NCBI RefSeq assembly: GCF_000972845.2
Contig: NC_040029.1
Location: 627,421 to 691,420, forward strand
From: Larimichthys crocea
Taxonomy: Eukaryota > Chordata > Actinopteri > Sciaenidae
Direction: 5' to 3'
DNA length: 64,000 nt
Below are positions 58,166 through 64,000 of the stretch, in pieces (the stretch's first letter is position 1; each line of letters begins with the position of its first letter). Under the pieces are notes generated by a model that saw nothing but the letters and a program-made list of their open reading frames with translations, did no database searches and was not told the origin of the DNA. The translations under genes were made by a program, and so were the position numbers.

Positions 58166-59702
58166 CCAACATTGACTCTTGGAAACAGAATGCCAACAGT
58201 GGTCTACTATTTCTATTGTCCAGTGTCAATAATCAAGGTGCCACCATGTCCAGTTCCAAGAAGATGGGTACCCCAACATGCTATGCTGAATGCTCCCTAT
58301 ATAAAGCATATTCTTTGTTCATTTCTTTCGCATGTCAGGATGGATCCAAGCTCGTAATAAAGTTCCTTGAAGCTCAGGATCTTGGACTATTCCTTGAAGC
58401 ACCTACGGAAACCCATCATTACACCAAGTGCCATAACGTCACTATCTCCATCTTTGCACTTCCAGCAGAGTTCTTATTTGAAGGGCTACAACAAGATGTA
58501 GCCACCATTCCAGGCATTTCACCTGATGACCAACTCTTCAGGGTTTTTTTTGGAAGAACTAAAAGTGTCTCTTTTATGCAATAATGTGAAATATTCAACA
58601 ACTAAGTGCCACTCAGCTGAACTCGGTGTGAACACGGTGTCATGGATATTGTCCTCACCACTAAAAACCCCAACGGTTTTGTCATCTTTAATAAAACGTG
58701 TTTAACAAAATGTTATAATATGAACTCAAGGTCCACTTGTTAGCCTTTTCTGGAGCTTTAAAGGTCAAAAATGAACTTTTGTATGCAGCAAAGATAAAAC
58801 GGCCACATAGAAGTATTTTATGCTTGAGTACTTACCAGAATAATAAAGAAGACTTTGAAAACAGGTACCATAATACCAAAAACTATATAATTGTCTCAAT
58901 AACACACAGTCCTACCTACATATATATTTTTGCCTCTATTACAGCAGAAAGTTGTTTAGGAACAGAGACTTTAAAAAGAGAGGACATGACAAAACCAGAT
59001 ATAACCACATTGATAGATCACTGAGCAGACAGGGAGACGCAGAACAAAAATCTTTCAATCCAAGTCCCTCAAAGAAAAAAAAATGATTATCTCCAACTAT
59101 TTCTCTGAAGCAGGAGAGGCAATCAGATCATCCGCAAATGGCCAAATCATCTCGAAAGATATGAATAAGCTCGGGCATAACTCGAACTGCGGTTGCCATG
59201 GGAACAGCAGCCAGGAGAGCCGCTCCGGCGTGGGAATTATCAATCACATTAATCAAGTTTAACTGAACAAGAGTAATCATGGAAAAAGCTCCGTCAAGTG
59301 TCCTCAATTCAAATAACTCACAATCTTGTGTGAGTTATGTTAAGAGAGATGTCATGAATAATACAGTGAACTCCATGTATGTTAAATTATTATTAAATTG
59401 CAACGTCTCTTTGTCTACCCTTGAATTTATATCGTAAAAATCGGTCTTAAACGTGTACATGATGGCTAAATACATGCTAAAATGCTAAAAGACTGAGGCT
59501 AACGTTAAATGCTGTTCGTACTCATTTGTATTTTTCCACTTTTAATGTCACGAGAAAAGACTTTTATGAAGAGGACTGATGTCAAACATAACGGTATCTC
59601 GGGTTTAACGTTAGCTATGGTTGCTGGAGTGTTTACCAAACGCATTAAAGGGCAGTACAGTGCTGCCAACGTTAAGCAAGCAAGTTAGCCAGATATGCTA
59701 AA

Positions 59703-60261
59703 GTTTGTATCTGACTTTAAAACACTAGTTAAGCTAGTTAATTATGCTGCTAAAAACCTGGGCGTCGTACTTGATGATCGTCTTTCTCTCTCTGAGCACA
59801 TTTCCTCCGTAGCGAGGTCATGTCGCTATGCATTGTACAATATTAGAAAAATCAGACCGTACCTGACCCAATATGCCGCTCAGCTCCTGATTCTTACTAA
59901 AGGCTCACGTCCCGACCAGGGCGTTACGCTCCGCTCATACAAACCGTCTAGTTGTACCCTCGCCTCTCGCAAAGCGAGGTCACTCTAAACTCTTCTCTGT
60001 GGTCGTCCCCAAATGGTGGATTGACCTACCAACGGCTACAAGAACAGCAACATCCCTTTCGACCTTTAAAAAACTTTTCTGTTTCGAGAATGCTTCCCTG
60101 CCTAACAAAACTAACAACTACTCTGTGCTCCTTTACACCTTTGTCAGCTTAGGTCCTCCTCTGTAAGTCGCTTTGGATAAAAGCGTCTGCTAAATGCAAT
60201 GTAATGTAATTAGTAAGCTAGAGCTTGTATCTGACTTTACAAAATAATTAAGCTAGTTAAC
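59703..60261 (+). pseudogene. L2-type LINE 3' end, copy 2, flanked by direct repeats
   Basis: The frame at 59,745-59,895 reads KNLGVVLDDRLSLSEHISSV, then ARSCRYALYNIRKIRPYLTQ, which is the conserved segment after the reverse transcriptase core in fish L2-clade elements. The 237 bases with SRLDYCNSLL are missing. It ends in CTGTAAGTCGCTTTGGATAA and AAGCGTCTGCTAAATGCAAT. Related sequences of about 38 bases (TTGTATCTGACTTTA..AAGCTAGTTAA) flank both sides, as a long target duplication would. Confidence 0.8.
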
Positions 60262-60479
60262 GAGAAAGATAGCTGGACACACTAACACTGTTTAACACTG
60301 TCTAGTTTGTATTTTTTATTTTCTCTTAATAGCCAACAAACATATAGCCTAATATAACAGTATATATAATGCCTACACATAGCATCCACACAATGTAAGT
60401 TACATAACACACTTTATAAACGCACACGGCCAGTTGCAGCCCTGATCAGATAACTCTCTCCTTTCTTTACAGATTACAA

Positions 60480-61300
60480 CAGTATGAGATAGATTTCCCT
60501 CCAGACACAGGTGAAGAGGGTCTGATGTTAAAAATGGAGGCATGCCAGCTGGTGCGTAATCACTGTTTTAACCTCCCTCTCGGTCATTAATCAAAGTCAA
60601 CACACTCCGAGAGGAGAAGTGATCCTCCAAGCCTTGTCCAGCCTCGCTCATACAAGCCCGGGAGGTCTGAGACAGGCAGCTAATCAGGCAGCCTACGGTG
60701 AAAAAGCTGCGGACGTGGATAAAGAGTATTTATTCAAATACGTAGTGAGTGAGTCGGTAGGTATTAACTTAAATGTGTTTGAAGCACTGAGCCTCGCCAG
60801 CGGCTGGATTTATACCTGTCGTTTGAAATGTTCAGCGAACACAGCCTCGGGCTCGCCACATGTCGCACAGATCTAGGTTTTTGTTATTTTTAAAATAAAA
60901 TATCTGTAAGAAGACTGAAATCACAAAACAAAAAAGCGTCGTCGGTGAAAGTACAGCTGTGGATTTGGTGGTTTTATCTTTAATCCTGCCCAAGAGGCAA
61001 GTTAGTGTTAAATTCAAGGTTAAATCAGATGTTTGCAATTAATTTTCAGCTCTGTCGTCTAGAAATTACGCTCATATTAATTTGTTTATGCATTTAGATG
61101 AGCAATGCAACAGCTGCCTGGATTATGTTCACCGTTTGTTTGCAGTAAAGGTTCACGGTTGTGAAAAGATTGAGTTATTTTTGGTTAAAGGTTAAAAAGA
61201 AAACACATCGTCATGCAGTGAGAGTTTAGCAGATTCACGTGCCATTAAAACTAATCCAGGTGGCATTAAAAGGGATTAGACATCAGGTTGATTGTTAATC
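60480..61300. promoter_or_regulatory. Candidate regulatory DNA in copy 2
   Basis: Counterpart of the block at 52,200-52,960. Similarity between the two cannot be used as evidence of conservation because the entire 6.4 kb is duplicated. Confidence 0.25.
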
Positions 61301-61650
61301 CAACCAAGCTTTTAATGTACTATAAAAAATACTATAAAAAAAAAAAAGGAGTAAACCCTACTTTTATCTTTTTACGGCCATAAATTAATTTTATTTCCTC
61401 TGTTTCTATCATGATAACCAAGCGGCAACTCACAATCTTATGTGAGTTATGTTGAGATATCACAAAAAAATACAGTGAATGCAGTATTTTTTAAATCTCC
61501 CATGTACGTGAACTAATTATTAAACTGCATTGTCTCTCTAGGTCTTCATTTCATTTTCCACTTTTATTGTTACAAGAAAAACACAGCGGTATCTCGGATA
61601 ACGTTGGAGATAACGATGGAGTGTTAACCAAATCCAACAAAGGCTGGCTG

Positions 61651-61711
61651 AGATTTGGTCTCTATAGCTAATTTCCTGTTCAAATGATATTAAAGCTTAA
61701 AGTTATGCAGA
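61651..61711 (-). repeat. Family A-related internal fragment (copy 2 of pair)
   Basis: Same joined landmarks as at 53,351-53,410, with small differences (CTATAGCTAATTTCCTGTTC). Confidence 0.55.
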
Positions 61712-61900
61712 ATTATATCTGCAGATAATTCAAGATCTCAAGTTATTTAAGTCGAAATAACAAACATCATGGGAAATAGCTGTAATTTTCTCACAATACC
61801 GAAACTTTAATAATTCATTTCAGATCTCAGGAAAACAAAAAAGACAGTATAGTATATTAAGTTATTGCAGGAAACATCATTCAGTGCAACAATCAAGTTG

Positions 61901-61903
61901 GTT

Positions 61904-61963
<60 letters not shown>
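61901..61963 (+). repeat. (TTTC)n, long allele in copy 2
   Basis: About fifteen TTTC units. The Lys/Glu-rich minus-strand frame over it is an artefact. Confidence 0.97.
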
Positions 61964-63262
61964 AATGTTAGAGGAGCTGGACAATGTTGCAATTGCAACG
62001 ACATTATCCAGGAGATTTTGAGAAAGTTATGACATTTTCTTGGTTTAAGAACATTTGTTATTTCGACATAAATAACTCATTATCACGAGAAAATGGAAGG
62101 AATGTACGGCCGCTTTAGGCTTCTGTACGCTACAGTATATTGTATATATATCATTTTAATTACTGGTGTCGCTTTAGACTTTCTAACGTCCGTTAAACCT
62201 CCTCGAGTCGTCTTTGTGGGAGAAAGTCCAAAAGTGTCACGAGCTGTGATACAAAGCCGCTCTTCGGGCATTATGAATGTATAATGAAAATTAAAATTCC
62301 CATAAATACTGAGTTTGTCGAGACACATGGCAGGTTGTTGTGGAATTATGCATATTTAAGTTTTCCAGCTGCGGATTATCAGCCGGCATTAAGAGGCTCA
62401 CGATGTTTGAGGCGGTATTTGTGATTGAAGAGAGTTCGTCTTGTTTGTGGCTGCGAGGTTTGGAACCAAACTGAAAGTATCCTCTCCGGATGGAGGTCCA
62501 AACTATCCGGTACTCTCATTTCCTCCTCAGTCACCTCTGATTTACATCATAATTCACTTCTATATTGAAACCAGAATCTTATTAGCTCCTTTAAACTCGA
62601 CGGGATCTGGGTTCAAGAACCTGCAACCTCCCCCTCCACAAAAACCTTGGCACTGACGCCGCTCTGTTATTATTCATTTTGTCTCCCCGAGTCATCATTC
62701 ATGATTTATTTTCATTAGGCGAGGCGCTGCTGTTGTGCAATTCATTCCTCCGCAATAAACATCCTGCAAGACGAGCTGCAGCTTCATAAAATACCATCTT
62801 CTCGAGCAGCGGCTGTGAAAAGAATCCAGCTAAGAGACACCGGGTGTTGTCCTCACACCCCTCCGCGACTCTCTCAGACGGTTGTAAAGTATGAAGTGCA
62901 TTAGTGAGATAACACCTCTATTACTTTTAACAATATTGCTGCTCTTCAGTTGCAACTCCCGCTGCTGGTTGTTAGTCACACTTATCAGCTCGAGGGAAGC
63001 GCGACTTAAAAAAAAAGGGGCTCAGATCCGAGCCAAGCAGCCGGCCATTAGAGAAGAAACAACATATTAGCTGTGCTGTGTTTGATGGCTGCGTCTTCCA
63101 ACTTCCAATGACGGTGAAATTAGACTGATCCGGAGCAGAGCTCGGAAAGTTCAACGTCAGGACAGCAGCACAGACCTGTGTGTGGTTGAATACTGTCATA
63201 CAGTCATATCGTCATCATAGCTGATATATTTATGTATTATATATTACTTTCACTTTGTTTTT

Positions 63263-63342
63263 AAAAGGTCCAGTGCTTCAGATTTGCAGTTAAAATTAGT
63301 GTTCACCACTAGGTGTCACTAAATCCAACAAAGTCCACCTGA
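63263..63342 (+). repeat. Family B, fragment B5
   Basis: Both ends of family B (AAAGGTCCAGTGCTTCAGAT and TTCACCACTAGGTGTCACTA) are joined with almost no interior. It is about 65 bp shorter than B4 at the matching site. Confidence 0.65.
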
Positions 63343-63407
63343 AATTAAACAAACTCAAGCAAGTTGTCGTTTTCTTCCTGGAGCCTTGTCGTCGTCGTCG
63401 CCGCCGT

Positions 63408-63680
63408 AAAGTGAAGCCAGTGCCAAAAACTGCAGTTCCTCAAACGTCCACTTGAGGCTGGCTCCAGAAGTGAGTCAGTCTCCATAAGTCCCCATGTTTC
63501 ACAGCAGAAATAAACATGTTTACAGCCTGGTACAAAAAACAGTTTTGGTCTCTGTAGCTAATTTCCCCGTTCATGACAACTGTACTGAGGGTGAATTTAT
63601 ATACAACTCACCTGTTCACATTATATTAAGGCTTAAAGTTATGCAGGATTAAGAGCGTGGACACTTTGATTGACAGGTAG
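63408..63680 (-). repeat. Family A, intact copy A9
   Basis: Agrees with A3 and A7 through all landmarks, including GACAACTGTACTGAGGGTGA and ATTATATTAAGGCTTAAAGT, and continues into GATTGACAGGTAGGTGCAGC. It serves as the reference that shows A8 to be deletion-ridden. Confidence 0.9.
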
Positions 63681-64000
63681 GTGCAGCCAGACAGCATACT
63701 TAGGCAGCTAATATTCACCAAAACACATTGGTTGGATCGTGGTAGCTACACTGAGTCACCACATCGTGACGTCGCCTTGCTGTATTCACAATCTGTTGTA
63801 TTCTCTTGGACGCCGTTTTGACAGATGAAGTCTTTTATTCTGGAAGGTTTGCATGAGACAGAGGCTTTTAAAAAGTGACCGATCGAGTAGGACAACACTG
63901 CGGGTAGTTGTAGAGTCGTATGCATGCTGTCTGACCGAGGCAGTGAAAACTACACATATATTTACATATAATAAAATAAAACCACTCCATACATACATAA

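Larger units (their letters stand above)
57564..64000. repeat. Duplicated block, copy 2 (runs off the window)
   Basis: Collinear with 49,279-55,630. It starts at the N run and still matches copy 1 at the last bases of the window. Copy 2 holds an extra family J segment at 57,955-58,285 and a longer TTTC run. It lacks 237 bp of LINE sequence and about 65 bp inside its family B fragment. Confidence 0.95.

Noticed and set aside
58162..58584. 140-codon frame beginning MPNIDSWKQN
   Set aside because: Its first part runs from the family J end into DNA that is frameshifted in the other copy. It is not preserved and has no recognisable domain.
59695..59988. 97-codon frame with LINE similarity as a gene
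   Set aside because: It is the truncated 3' part of an L2-type element, lacking the catalytic region and shifting frame.
52200..61300. Similarity of the two candidate regulatory blocks as evidence of conservation
   Set aside because: The whole 6.4-kb region is duplicated, probably by assembly, so similarity carries no information on selection.

Overview
The window looks like intergenic or intronic DNA of a ray-finned fish, most likely a percomorph teleost. The evidence is the mix of dispersed repeats typical of such genomes, a L2-type LINE 3' end, tRNA-derived SINE remnants, many micro- and minisatellites, AT-rich single-copy DNA, and the lack of any bacterial-type gene packing. No database was available; repeat families are recognised by comparing copies inside the window and from general memory of fish repeats. 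They are labelled A to J here instead of being given invented names.

Only one complete protein-coding gene is convincing: a single-exon gene on the minus strand at 6032-6547. It encodes a 171-residue protein with a C-terminal membrane anchor. It has its own TATA box, an RFX-type X-box, a CRE-like site, a CCAAT box, a 3'-UTR hairpin and a poly(A) signal. I do not recognise the family. Extending the reading frame to the furthest upstream ATG (6856) would add 103 codons that come from promoter DNA and a dispersed repeat.

Layout. 1-7 kb: repeat A copies, a fragment of family B, family D, then the single-exon gene. 7-16 kb: mostly unique DNA with a 21-bp minisatellite expanded inside a second D copy, plus E and F repeats. 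16-25 kb: a 183-bp tandem repeat, a non-LTR tail, and several short-element remnants. 25.9-26.9 kb: a serial array of hairpins. 30.8-31.8 kb: an A/C-only 21-bp minisatellite beside a SINE remnant. 34.4-36.5 kb: a decayed LINE C-terminus, then a 28-bp palindromic satellite grown inside a family J element. 37.5-39.6 kb: repeat-free complex DNA, a candidate regulatory block. 40.4-42.5 kb: two repeat A copies in opposite orientation flanking 1.4 kb. 42.6-47.8 kb: two short exact tandem duplications, a SINE, mixed TE fragments and a 42-bp G/T-rich minisatellite.

From 49.28 kb to the end the window holds two collinear copies of the same about 6.4-kb sequence (49,279-55,630 and 57,564-64,000), separated by about 1.9 kb and a 10-base run of N at 57,554-57,563. 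The second copy begins exactly at the N run. Where family consensus can be checked, the first copy carries many 1-3 base deletions. The simplest reading is an unmerged overlap between two contigs or haplotypes, not a biological duplication.

Nothing else in the window reads as a multi-exon gene. The longest other open frames come from minisatellites whose 21-, 42- or 183-bp periods are multiples of three.
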